This document shows positions 47,583 through 59,110 of a stretch of DNA of 64,000 nucleotides, piece after piece. The notes beneath the pieces were generated by a model, which saw nothing but the letters and a program-made list of their open reading frames with translations, ran no database searches and was not told the DNA's origin. Location: assembly GCF_028389875.1 (NCBI RefSeq), contig NC_084668.1, positions 33,090,993 through 33,154,992 on the forward strand. Reading direction: 5' to 3'. How positions within the stretch are numbered: the first letter of the stretch is position 1; each line of letters begins with the position of its first letter. The translations under genes were made by a program, and so were the position numbers. Source of the stretch: Rhea pennata (taxonomy: Eukaryota; Chordata; Aves; Rheiformes; Rheidae).

Positions 47583-48651
47583 TAACCAATATTCTCCTAA
47601 AATACTTTCTAGTGCAGAAACAGTAGTAACACTTCTTAGGTAGATTGTCTAGGGGACATGATTCGTGTAGTTCTCTAAGACATTTATTGTGTTTCAAGAG
47701 CAGTGATTGAGTAACTAGTCTGAACAGCAAATTCAAACATCAAACCTCTGGCTTTGTTCAGAAGCTCAGCTCAGCTTTTACATAACTTCTGTATTCCGCA
47801 ACACTATTTTTCCTTCAGAATAACAAGAAATAAGTGGTCTCCAAGACAAAAATACTATTGGCAGCTCTGTGGCTATTGGAGAACACAGTTGTGTGTCACA
47901 GTTGTATTGCTTGTGCAGCTAATAAGGAAGTTGGACTTCATTTGTCTAGCCCCTACCTATCAGACTGTTGCCTATTACATAAAAGTAAGGGCAGCATAAT
48001 TTAATATCTGCTTTTTAGGTAGGTTTGTCCTTTAAAAGAGCCACAAAATATTAATTAAAATTGCTAATGGAAATCTTGCAGTCTGCACAAGAACAGGCAC
48101 AGGGTTTAAGTTTATATTAAAATCATGCAAGCATTCTGTGTGTTCTTCTGCAGGATAACGCTCTGTATAATAATTTGCATTACTTGTGATTCATGGAAGC
48201 AGGAAGAATAAGTTATAATAGAAATCTTAGAAAAATGGCTTCTCTTCCCTCTAAACCATTAAGCATTTGAGTATCTTTAAACCATTGAATATACATATGC
48301 ATTTGTAGACTGTATTCATTGCTTACCTATCTTATGCTACAACTAATATGCCTTACTAAGCACTGAACATTACTCGACCCCTTATTCTTACATTCCAATG
48401 TCACCAGTGTCAAACTGTTAAAGATTAACTTGATACGTGTTTTGAAAAACACAGCCTGACTTCATTAACCTCTTTTAAGGACACTTGATGTTAAAACATG
48501 CCATCACCTAGTTATAAGCCTAACACAGCGATGCACTTCATGCTGTATTGCTCTTAATGTTCTATTAACAGAGACCATATGACCATGTATTTATCTGACT
48601 CTTTGGTCTAAAGTCCAGGTACTCTGATGTTTATTATAGAAGATACAGAAG

Positions 48652-48656
<5 letters not shown>

Positions 48657-48695
<39 letters not shown>
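48657..48695. repeat. Pure poly-A tract (39 nt)
   Basis: Thirty-nine uninterrupted A between CAGAAGATATT and GTTAGATGG. No retroposed body is recognisable upstream and no flank duplication is seen. Confidence 0.95.
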
Positions 48696-48698
<3 letters not shown>

Positions 48699-49150
48699 AG
48701 ATGGATCTACAAAACCTTCATTGATTTCTGTCTGGAGATGTCTATTAGCCATTACTGCAAAAAACTGTAAAACGTAAAAAATGCATTCACATCCTCAGCA
48801 AGACCAAAGCTGTGCAGTTCCCCATGCTCCTTGCAAATATTCAGGAGAGATTTCCTCTTCCATAGTATGTTTTCCTGAATAACTCGTCTGATATATCAGC
48901 CTGCTAGTATCAGCCTATTAATGACTTCAAAGGTTTTATGATTCTAGTAACAGAAATTAATAAAATAAGCTTAATAACAATTTCAGCCTAGGGCATTCTT
49001 TCCCTCCCTAGTGAAGCGCTGTGCACCAGTGGTGAAGATGATTGCTTTTCTTGAAATAATATTCTTCCTCGGCATCTTTTTTTAGAGAGTGCTGTAGAGT
49101 TCATTGCTGTATTCTGAATTCCTCTTATTTGTCTAGGGACTTTGGGTTTG

Positions 49151-49183
49151 TTTTTTTTTTTTTTTTTGTTTTTGTTTTTTTTG
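49151..49183. repeat. T-rich low-complexity tract
   Basis: T17 followed by GTTTTTG and further T runs. Confidence 0.9.
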
Positions 49184-52167
49184 TTTATCTTTTATTTCAT
49201 GCAAGATTTTAGCTCTAGGCTAAAGCCATAAAAAAAAAGAAAATTACAAGGGTCTTATCTCTCAAAGTAATTTTATTTTATTAATTTCTGGTGTTGATGG
49301 AATCCCAAGAAAACTCATTATTTGATGGGTTGAGGGAAAGAAGAAACAGATAAGGAAGAGGCATCAGCTGTAGGATGGAGAGCCTTTCCAAAATGCTTTA
49401 GGCCCAACTTAAAGGGATAGCTATTGTAGACAAGAAGGATATTTCTTGGCAGGTGCAGTTCTTGGATCCTTCCTGAGAGTGTCCTTTTTGACATGAGTTT
49501 GCAAAAACCTACTGTGCCATCAAATGCTGTTGATTGGGTTTAAGACTTGATCTGAATGAAGAAAATGACAGAGAAAATCTCTCATAATCCTGCTACTTAT
49601 CTATGTCCCTCTCGTCTCTGTAACTCCTGCTACCTGGCTGTGCAGGGGTCCTCAGTGAAACTTCTCTCCTTGGTTTGGGGATGACCAAATGGGTTCTGTG
49701 TTGTGAACAGCAGTAACTCTGAAAACAATCTCAGGCACTATTATCCAGTCTTTGATCTCCCATAGGAATGCTCTGACCAACAGTGATAATGTAAAGAAAG
49801 TCTACAAAGCTGCGTGCAGGTATCTGAGCTGAGTCTGCTTATGGTGCCTGAGACATTTGACATTGCAATGTGATATGCCGGTGGTTCCTGCTTCTAGATG
49901 TATCTGAAATATAAAGTAAATATAAAACTAGAGAGGGGAAATTATCCTTGTAGAGCACGGATGAAACTCTTGCAGGATTTCTGTATCTGATCCTGGTAGC
50001 TGCACATCAAAAAGCAGATGAAAAAGAGAAAGCATTGGCAAAATGCTGCAGAATTAATAAAAGTCTGAAAAACATGCCATGTGGAAAACATTTTACTGAT
50101 GTGAAGGCGGGGGGAAAAAAAAAAAGGTTTCTGGGTGCTAGAAATCTCCAAACTAAGGAGATGGCTTCAGATAAAAGATGTCTCTTTAAATTACCAGAAA
50201 AAGCTGTACCAGGATCCATGAGCTGAAAGCTGAAGACAGACACATCCACTTGGACTATGAACATGAAAATATTTCTAAACATGAAAGTAGTCAAGCACTG
50301 GAAAAAATTATTGAGGAATATTGTGGGTGGTTCTTCACTATCTATGCCTAGATATCTTCCTAAGTTAGACACTTAAGCTGGAGAATGGCTTGTGTACTTC
50401 CTACAGGAGACAGGTAGAAGCCCGTGACCTTCTCATGGTCTGGTCAGAGAGGTCCTTTCAGTCTCTAGTAGCAGGAATGGGTCTCCTCCTGGTCGACAAC
50501 AGCCTCAAAGTACTTTCTCTGGCCAGTGGTAGCCTTGCTTTGAACTATAGGGCTATGTTTCAAATATATGGATGCACTGGCTCTAGCAGTTGCTGTCAGG
50601 GGTTTTCTTGTCTGGAAACAGCAATGTCCATCCACAGATACTTTCAATATTCATCTTCAGATGTGTATGTAGTGCCTTTGCAAGGATAAGCCACACACAA
50701 AGAATTTGGAACAGAAGGGGGTGCTTTTGGCAGCTACATTACTGACTTGTCTCTTGCATAGAGTTGCTGGCACACACAAAACCCGCTAAACAAAGTACTG
50801 TTTCTTTGTTAGTGATGATGCATTATATTCACTGACTTTTGGAGGCCAGCAAGCATAAGATGTAGTTTAATCTTAGGTTAAAAGAAAGATAATGAATATG
50901 TTTTTGGCGCTATATGGAAAAGGTTCAAGCAGTAGAATAATCACTGTAGTTTCAGAAATCAGGCTTATATTTGCTTCCTGGAAGCCCTGTAAACTCCTTT
51001 CCCTGTCTCTCCTGGTGTTCATACTTTTTAATTTCTCTTTTTTAAAAAAATTTTTTGCTGAGCTTTACTGGACCATGAAGTGGGATTGTTTGATTGCCTA
51101 CAGGGGCCTGGAGTTAGTGACTCCAGTGATCCCTCCTAGGCTTAGGTTCCTCTGTTCTCAGCTGAGTGGTGCATCTGATTCTGTGATTGTTCCTTATATT
51201 TCCTAGTATTTAATGATGGGGAACCTTTTTCTCTCATGCATTTGCTATAATGTTTGCAGGTGCCTCTGTTGTGAAATATACTGGAATGTCCAATGCAGGA
51301 GCACTCTTGTGCATGTTTGGACTTTGCTGCGAATAGGTATGTTCCCTGGATGTCACTTCCAGGTAAGAAATGAGGGCATTGCATCTTTTCTCTTTGTCTC
51401 CGCATATCCCAATGACACAGCAATGGACGAAGTAGTCCAGGGTGATCAGGGACCAGCCACCAAACCTTGCTAAGGGTATTGACATTTGGAAGAGCTTGCC
51501 AGTCTCTGTTAGCAATGGTGATGATGGAAGCGGAGCTTGCTGCCAGTTCTGAACAGGTTGACAGCTACACTGGTGCCAAACAAAAAGCTGGGAGCGACAT
51601 TTCAGATACAAACCTTACTTAAAAACCACTTATCAGCATACTGAGCCCACAAAAGGTTCAAGACTGAGACACGAGAAATAAGAGCAGATACCTCTGCCCA
51701 TCTCACTGCCAAGAAAGAATTAAACCTGAGGATCACTCCAAATTGATCCAGACAGTCTCTGCAGTGCTGGGCAGGCAGCAGTGTTGGCGGGTCTTGGTGA
51801 CAGGGTAGAGAGTGAGCTAGCTGTTCTCTTTTAGACTTTCACAGCTGCACCGAGCATAACATCTCCCTGTAGCACTTACTGAATTTATGACATCACTAGC
51901 TGTTACCAGGGAAACACAGAAACTACGAATTTAGATCTTGGCAGCAAGGTGTAAAGAGATAATATCTTACTCTTTAGGAGGGGCTCAAACATGAAAGCCA
52001 AAACAAACTTCAGAACAGCTTTGAATTGAAACAAACCTGGGAGTGTTTAATAAACTCACTAACCTAATTCCAAAACAAGCTCCCCAGCATATAAGTAATT
52101 ATCACTGTTAAAGTGCCATTGTAGTCCCTACTATGCCACTTAGAGAAACCAAAGATGAGAGAGCAAG

Positions 52168-52192
52168 TGAGGGATATTTAATATATCCCTCA
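52168..52192. repeat. Hairpin with ten-base perfect arms
   Basis: TGAGGGATAT pairs exactly with ATATCCCTCA around a TTAAT loop. Confidence 0.85.
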
Positions 52193-54431
52193 AATATTAG
52201 ACCATTGCTTTTGACTTCAGCTCTGACCAGTGGATTTAATGAGTGGCTTTTAGAGAAGTGGTATTGTCTGGCCAGATATTTTTAAGAACAGACTGATAAT
52301 TGCTGTTTCTTGAGAAAGAGTTTGCTTGGTTTTCACAACAGGGAAAGTATATAGTGTTGATTTTTTATAAAACTGTGTGCAAATTCCTTTACTGTTGTGA
52401 TGAAATATGTGCTTTTTATAGCTCATAAGAATAATGTACTTTTGAGAGAACTGATGTTTTTAGATATGCATTTTATAGCTTTTAAGTGCTTGAGATTTTT
52501 GTCATTTAGTAACATTAGCTGGCATTTTATTTATATTGCACATTTAAAGGAAAACATTGCTTTTTAAATGAATGGCTGGACAACTCTCTTATTAAACTGA
52601 AGCAGTGAGTTGCTGAGACCCTGATAGGACTTGCACAGGCCTGCTTGATCTGATTCATATTGCACAAGATGCACAAATTTGGTGTGTACTTGAGTTACCC
52701 ACAGATACCTGTACCTTTGCTGTGAAGGCAGATAGAGCAAGCTTGAGTGACGGCACAAGCTACATTGTCTTCTTTCACACCTGCAGGGCTGTGGGCTGTA
52801 TGTAGCTGTACTTCTATCTGGAGATCCCATGTCAGACAGGCAGAGGTTGTTATGCTCACCAGATAGGGCAGAGGTCAGAAGAGACAACCTGTACTGAGTG
52901 TGAAGGTCATGTGGACTCATCCTATCAGGCCATGTCTCTGCTAAAGAGCTCCATCATCTAGAAAAAATCCCATGTTGATAATCTAGCATCAATATATCCT
53001 CAGTGGAAGATCTTACATAGACATCGAACAGCATTTCTAGCCCTGTTCCATAACAGGGATATGATTGATTATTTGTGTCCTCCATATCAAAAATACACAA
53101 GACACACTTGCCAAACAATCACTCTTTCTCTCCCCATTTCGTTGGTGGCCTTGGATCCTTGGATTTCTGTGCCACAAGAGTATCTGTAGTCTAGAGTTAG
53201 TTTCTTGTTATCTAGATCACAGTTCAGTATTCCAGGTTGTGCCTTGTTTCAGTGGGATAATGATGAAGGAAACTACTGAGTCATGGATGGATTGCAGGGT
53301 TACATCATGATAAAGCTGAACAGTCATCTACCTACTTGCTGTGACGCAGGCTCACATTTCCAAAGCAGAGTTGCAAACAAAAGATCATGAGTGCTCTGTA
53401 GAACTTTGCTATCTATGTGAGTTCCTTTTTTAATCCTCTGCAGTGAGTCGCTTTGAAGGACTCCTCTTTTGGTCCACTTTAGTTAGGCTGCTGGTTCTTC
53501 TTACTGTGTACCCACCTTACCCTGAAACTTGCAACTGAGACTGCAACAACCATTTGAGCTGGTGTCATGTTTTTTTTCCTCTCTGGAATGATGCAAATGT
53601 TACCCTTTCCCCATTTTTCTTTTTTAAGGATAAGAAAGATGCTGCTGTAGAGGAAATAATTTCCTCCTTGGGAAGATTCATGTACAACTAGGATGGGTCC
53701 CCCAAGCAGACTTTTCAGCTTGGAGGTATGCTCTGGAATTCCAACAAGGAGGAGAACATTTTACTTTGTGTGGTAAAATCATGGCATTTGCAATCTGTGC
53801 CATGGCTTCAGAGATAGGTGCGCTCCTAGGGCCTATGTGTCTGTCCCTCCTTAGTATGTTCCACAAATAGTGGTGGTCTCTGGAGCTACTCTGAAGTACC
53901 CATGAGGGATGAAGGAAGTGCAGTAGCCCCACCTGATCTCCATACAGATTTTTAGAAAAATAAATGAATATGGTTAAGAGTCCATTAAGCAGACCAATAT
54001 ATGGTATTTATTATTTAATATATAATGGTACTTCTAATTGCATATCATTACAGGACATTTCCAGATACGTGCTGATGCTCTTCATATACATGGTAGAGTA
54101 GAACTGGAGTTTAATGGGTCATACGGGGCCAGAAAGACAAGCGGCTGCTATGTCACTCCCTCTTCAGCATAAACATAATCACTCCTGGGGTTGGACAGAA
54201 GAGAAGAGGGAACACAGAAAAATTATCCTTAGAGAATAAACTAATTGTCTTTCTCATGTTTTCATACTCCCTACTCTCAGGAGGCAAATACAAAGCACTT
54301 TCCAAACCTAGACCTGAGAGTGCTAAGTAATTGAGGTCATTCAAACTGTACATTATTTATGGAATTCAGCTGCATGGGAATCCAGTCCTCTGAAGAATAC
54401 GCTTGTGAAGAGCTGGAAAATAGATCATTAT

Positions 54432-54457
54432 ATCTAGTATTATATATATTACTAGAT
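54432..54457. repeat. AT-rich inverted repeat
   Basis: ATCTAGTA (54432-54439) is the reverse complement of TACTAGAT (54450-54457), around a ten-base TA-rich loop. Confidence 0.75.
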
Positions 54458-55162
54458 TATCCCATAAAATTGAATCAGCTCCATTGATACAGGCTGCAAC
54501 AGCAATGGCCACAGTGTGATTCTCCATTCCTTCTCAGTTCCACTCTGGTGGGATAGATGTACCCGATTTTTGATATGCAAATTGTGATTGTGATAAATGA
54601 TAGCCCCTATAAAGGTGGCACTTTCTTGTTCTCTCTTGGCATTCTAGTCATATGTCAAATCTTGGCTGCTGACTGAAAAGGCATTATGTTTTCTTAGAGT
54701 CCCAAATTCATAAATCTAATAACATTGCTAGGAAAAACTGAGGTGGATTCTCTTTAGAATAGTGTATCATTAATGGAACTGGCAAAATTACATTTTCCCT
54801 GGAAAACAGTTAATTCTGTAGTTTACCCCAAAACAAATCTGGTTTGACTTTCTGGCTCTACTGGGCTGAATATAAAGAAGGAAGACTTCCTGCCATATTA
54901 TTTAGGAAGAAAGGGACACTCTGTGAAAGCTGCTTTTCTGAGCAGAGCCTCGTCGTCGGAGGAGAGCAGAGCCCTGTGTTGAGGGAGCTGGCAGACTGTA
55001 GCTGAAGATCCTTAGGCAGCCTCAGAGAGGGATGCACTGGCTGTAAGCTGACACAGGCCAGTCCTAAGTTGCCATGTTCTTCAAAAGGCACTTTGCCAAG
55101 AAAATAGAAGTAGTCATCACCTATTAGAAATTAGTATTTTTACCTACCCTGCACAGGGACTG

Positions 55163-55184
55163 CACTCTACTGTACAGTAGAGTG
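55163..55184. repeat. Perfect 22-base palindrome
   Basis: CACTCTACTGT is followed immediately by its exact reverse complement ACAGTAGAGTG, with no loop. The symmetry ends at both outer bases. Confidence 0.95.
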
Positions 55185-55257
55185 TCTGTATATGCATGTA
55201 TGAGTACTGTCAGTCTTTGAAATTAAAAAAAAAATGATGCTTTATGCTACTGGAGAA

Positions 55258-55300
55258 CTTTTGCTATTGACTTCACTGGGGCCACAACTTCTTACCACAT
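55258..55300 (+). repeat. Old sauropsid interspersed repeat fragment
   Basis: CTATTGACTTCACTGGGGCC followed by ACAACTTCTTACC resembles the old repeat core CATTGACTTCAATGGGGCCAGGATTTCACC common in reptile and bird genomes, recalled from memory. The family is uncertain. Confidence 0.4.
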
Positions 55301-57280
55301 CCATGTTCTGAAGACTTAGAGGTCCCCTAGAAGGCTATGTGAATTTATAAATGACCATCAAGATGCCCAGCTGCTATGGCAATCAGCACCACTTTTTGAT
55401 TCTACCCCTTCTCAGGATCTAGCCCTGAAAACTTGTAACCATCTTTACCTCACTCAGTAGTCAGCAGTGATATTCATTTGTCCCTGCTTGTTTTTCCTGG
55501 AACTTTTGTTAACAACAGAAAACATTTTTAAGAGAGTGTTTGCAGGCCGTTATATTGTGCATGCTTCATGCTTCAGTGTTTGGATTTCAAACACTCTGGG
55601 ACATGTTGATTTGTTTAAGAGCTACACTCCTCACAGGAATTTTTAAAAATTATGTAAACATTCCTACTAGTTTTATGGCTTACTAACCTGTTTTTTTTTT
55701 AACACGGGTACAAATTTAAGTTGACAGTGTACTTTCCAAACTTTCACTAAATAGGGCCAGCTTGCTATGCACAGAAGAATATATATGAAACAGCTTTATG
55801 ATATCTTGCAATGGAAGATTTTTCATTAAAAGTGCTTAGGGAGAAAAAAAAGCACCATGTATTTGTAAGCATTTTAACAGTTCTTACTATGCCCTAATGT
55901 CTGTAGGACTCCTGGTGGTGGAAGCGGGAAGAGGAGAGAGTAAAAAAAAAAAAAGATAATTTAACCAAGCAAAATATTTAACCAAATGAAACTATTGTCA
56001 CTGAGCATGCTGCTTGTCACTTACTGTTAGTACAGCCACCAAAGATCTCAGTGCTTTGAAACTGTTCTCATTTATAAGTTGCAATGTATTGTTGCTTTCC
56101 TCATACAAGTATTTTTCACCTTCCTTCAAGTGTGTCAAAGCTGCTTTAGAAGATTAGTATGGAAAAACTTCTGCAACTACACCATCTGGTTTCAATTTTC
56201 ACTAATTTGGTGTCAGCCAAGATCCTACAGTCCAGACAATTAAAATGGACAGAGCTAAACCTGCTGCATTTTCGAGACTTAAGCCTGCCTCTTCCTTCCT
56301 TAAATTGTCATCTTTTCAAAATAAGCTTTTTCTTCCAGAAACTGGTACATAAAACAAATCTTCACAACTTTAATTAGTAGAACCAAATTCACTCTATTCT
56401 GGCTCCTTTACACTGTCAAAAAATATTCTGAATTAATTAGAGCTTGTAAATAATACTCTATCACTCTAACATTAACAGCTGACTCGATATATATTTTCTC
56501 ATGAAAATTTGATCTAACAGGCAAAACACCAATTATGATGGCCTTGGAAAACTACATCCTAAAGAAAACAGTGGATGGTTGTGACTTTTAAAACCTGCAG
56601 ACTGGAGCAATTTTCCTATATGGAACAGTGTGCCTTTGTTTCATGCTTGTGTCTGTGGTGAGCTTCTCTTGCTTGCCCTGTCTTCTGCCTGGGTCCTGTA
56701 TGCTCAAAGGGGAACAGGGCCTGGCTTCAGTCCCCTCAGCTGAGGAGCTGCCTAGGAAGCAGAAGGCTGTGCATAAAAAAAAATTGCTGCAACTACTGCC
56801 TGATTGTCTGCCTGATTACATGGCTAATCAGAGCTGAGGTGGGTCCTGGATAGGCCTTGTGTACTTGTTTCATCAGTTCCCAGCAGCATGGCTGAGCTTC
56901 AGAATAGGTAGCCTTAGGTGTTCACATTGGATTATGCGAAGAACCCTTCCTTACCTATATTATGAGAGAACACAGGAGAGTCTAAAATTACAAAAAAAGC
57001 TTTTAAAATTAAAACCTTTAAGAACTTAATTAAATGTACCCTTAAGAAAAATGTGCAATTCACTTGCAGCTATTGATTTTGCCAAGTCCTGGAATGAATA
57101 AAGCTTTAACATAGATATCAGAAACAATCATTTAGTGCATTTTCTATGTTGAAGCAAGGTGAAAACATATACTTAGATTCCACATAAACACTAAAAAGGA
57201 AGTTTTTGGATTGTGAGTAATGCAGCTGACTTGCTTAAAATCTGCAGTCCTCTTATGAGAAATTGTTCAATCAGTCCCTG

Positions 57281-57298
57281 GAAAATTCATGAATTTTC
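57281..57298. repeat. Perfect 18-base palindrome
   Basis: GAAAATTCATGAATTTTC reads the same on both strands. Confidence 0.95.
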
Positions 57299-57864
57299 AA
57301 GATTTGCATGGGATGAACATGGAGAATGACATCCTGTTAAAACTACAATTTGCTGGGAATTCTGAAACATATATTTGAACCCCTGAGCATTTCAGTCCCA
57401 CTCATGCTAGATACTCCCTTTCTGCTCTGCAGAAGCCTCAGTGAGTCCCTGGTGGAGCACTCCATAACGGTGCCCCTGGGGCTACAATTACATGTGATGG
57501 CAGAATGGTTTGCCTAGCAGGGAAAGGCAGTAGCTGGGCATGGCCCACTCTCCCCAGGTCATCGAGGTGGAAGCTTAGCCTTAGTCTTCAGTGAGGGAGA
57601 GTGGAGTAGAACTCTGGATGAATTTACCAGATGAATTTCAGTGACCTTGCTCCATAGGGACCCATGCTTGGCTCTCATAGAAGATTTTGAATCTTCAGAA
57701 TTAAAATTTCTGATTCTTTTCCCTCTCATTCATTTTTTCTTTTTTAACTCAAAGGAATGTTTGAGGAGTGTTGTTCCTGTTTTAAATCCTGTGCTGTAGT
57801 GTGTGGATTGTTTGTTAAGTTAAGTGGTAAAAGGTGTGTCTCCACGACCCTACAGAAGCACAGT

Positions 57865-57990
57865 AGCAGGTGGGGGAAGTCCAATAATTGAGGTAGGGAA
57901 AGTACCGCCCTGGACCAGTTTCTCCCCAGCAGGTGGAGGAAGTCCAGTAACTGAGGCAGAGAAAGGACCCCCCGGGCCCAGCTTCTCCTG
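57865..57990 (+). repeat. 63-base tandem repeat in U3-like region
   Basis: Two copies begin AGCAGGTGGGGGAAGTCCAA (57865) and AGCAGGTGGAGGAAGTCCAG (57928), 63 bases apart, and both continue into a TGAGG...GGGAAAG or AGAAAGG block and a CAG-TTCTCC end. Tandem repeats at this position in an LTR often carry enhancer activity; that role is inferred. Confidence 0.8.
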
Positions 57991-58255
57991 GGGCAGTGCT
58001 GGGGAGCCGCAGACCTGTGGGCCAGGGTGGTATCCGTCACGGCGAGTCAGGGAGAGGCTTTCCTGAGCAGCGTTCAGATGGAGGAGGTGGGTTACCGCCT
58101 ACGGGGGGATGGGGCTTGTTATGGGATGCCAGGAAGAGCATGTTACAATTATACATAACTTATGAGATATTTGAGAGAGGAACCTATGGTGAAAAAAGGG
58201 ATGGATCAGGGTAGCCTGGGGAGGAAAAAAATGTGGGAAAAGAGAGGGGAAGGGG

Positions 58256-58265
58256 GATAAAAAGG
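58256..58265 (+). promoter_or_regulatory. TATA-like box of the LTR
   Basis: GATAAAAAGG after a GGGGAAGGGGG run. It lies about 90 bases before ATTAAA, as expected for an LTR in which R starts shortly after the TATA box. Confidence 0.5.
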
Positions 58266-58352
58266 GGACAGTTGTGAGTAAACAGGTCTGTGGCCAGCAC
58301 ACTTGTCTGGCCATGTCCTGTGCCTGATCATCACAGTCAGTCCCGACTTCCT

Positions 58353-58358
58353 ATTAAA
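58353..58358 (+). promoter_or_regulatory. LTR polyadenylation signal ATTAAA
   Basis: ATTAAA in CTTCCTATTAAACTCTATTT, followed by a T-rich then GT-containing stretch (CTGGGTGAGGGG). The position relative to the TATA-like box fits the R region of an LTR. Confidence 0.5.
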
Positions 58359-58423
58359 CTCTATTTCTAATTATTTTCCTGGGTGAGGGGACGCCCTACT
58401 CTGTGTGCACATGTATATGGAAG

Positions 58424-58575
58424 TCTAAGTGCTAGAAACTGGAGTCAGACCACAGGTCATAGGGGCCTGTATGTTGCTGTTGCCAGCAACTGGAGCAAGT
58501 GAGGTTCTAAGTGAGTTGGATCACAGGTCACGGGCCTGTGCATCTGTGGCTCCAGCAACTGCAATGGGTGAGGGT
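58424..58575 (+). repeat. Imperfect tandem repeat in U5-like region
   Basis: Two units begin TCTAAGTG (58424 and 58506) and both contain a CACAGGTCA...GGGCCTGT block, a CCAGCAACTG block and an AGTGAGG/GGTGAGG end. Unit lengths are about 82 and 70 bases. The following 330 bases carry further degenerate ACTACTGGAG and TCTAAGGCC motifs. Confidence 0.7.
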
Positions 58576-59110
58576 ACATGTGCTATTGCTTGATCACTAG
58601 TGAATGTCAAGCTAGATTAGCCAGTGAGTAGGAAAAGTGGCTTCGAAGCCAGGTATGGAAATGGCCGTAAGTTTTGGCTAGATATATGTGTGTCTGTGAG
58701 TCAGAAAACTGGAGGAGCTGACTACTGGAGGGACTGGGCGATCCAGGCCAACTACTGGAAAGAGTATAAGGTCTAGAGCCGTCAACTGAGAAACTCGTTC
58801 GTATGTGTGTGTGTGTCTCTGAGTGTGAGGGCAACTTGAGACAAGTAGATTGAAGGGACAGCTACTGAGTAGTTCAAGTGTCTAAGGCCACCTACTGGAG
58901 GTATCCATATTGTATGTATTTCCAGCTAACGGACCTTCATCCTCGTCAGCTGGAGAGGAGAACAGGATGAGGCTGTTGTTGCTGTTTGTATGAGTGCTGA
59001 GTGTTTCTTTCTCAGCTGGATCTGTGTGGCCAGCTGTGTCCTATTGGGAATATATGTTCAGCCTCACTACTGGCTGGAATATTCCAGGATTCTGCAACAG
59101 GCATACTGTC

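Larger units (their letters stand above)
47583..57758. other. Noncoding stretch with homopolymers and palindromes
   Basis: No gene recognised in about 10 kb. It holds a pure A39 tract (48657-48695), a mixed T/G tract (49151-49183), four palindromes or hairpins listed separately, and one old repeat fragment (55258-55300). Open frames of up to 125 codons have no family resemblance. Confidence 0.55.
57759..59110 (+). mobile_element. Endogenous retrovirus LTR, probably solo
   Basis: A contiguous block differs in composition from its flanks and has LTR architecture in the right order: a possible TG start at 57759 (TGTTTGAGG), a U3-like region with a 63-base tandem repeat (57865-57990), a purine-rich run leading to a TATA-like GATAAAAAGG (58256-58265), ATTAAA (58353-58358), then a long U5-like region with repeated TCTAAGTG...CAACTG units and many CTACTGGAG-type motifs up to about 58910. 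Text near 59040-59100 (TTGGGAATATATGTTCAGCC) resembles the end of known avian ERVL-like LTRs from memory. Both edges are uncertain; no clear target-site duplication was found and the primer-binding site was not identified. No gag, pol or env frame is adjacent, so a solo LTR from recombination is the simplest reading. The element is not intact and encodes nothing. Confidence 0.6.

Noticed and set aside
57824..58066. Repetitive peptide frame within the LTR
   Set aside because: It is a translation of the 63-base tandem repeat and has no start context; it is not a retroviral protein.
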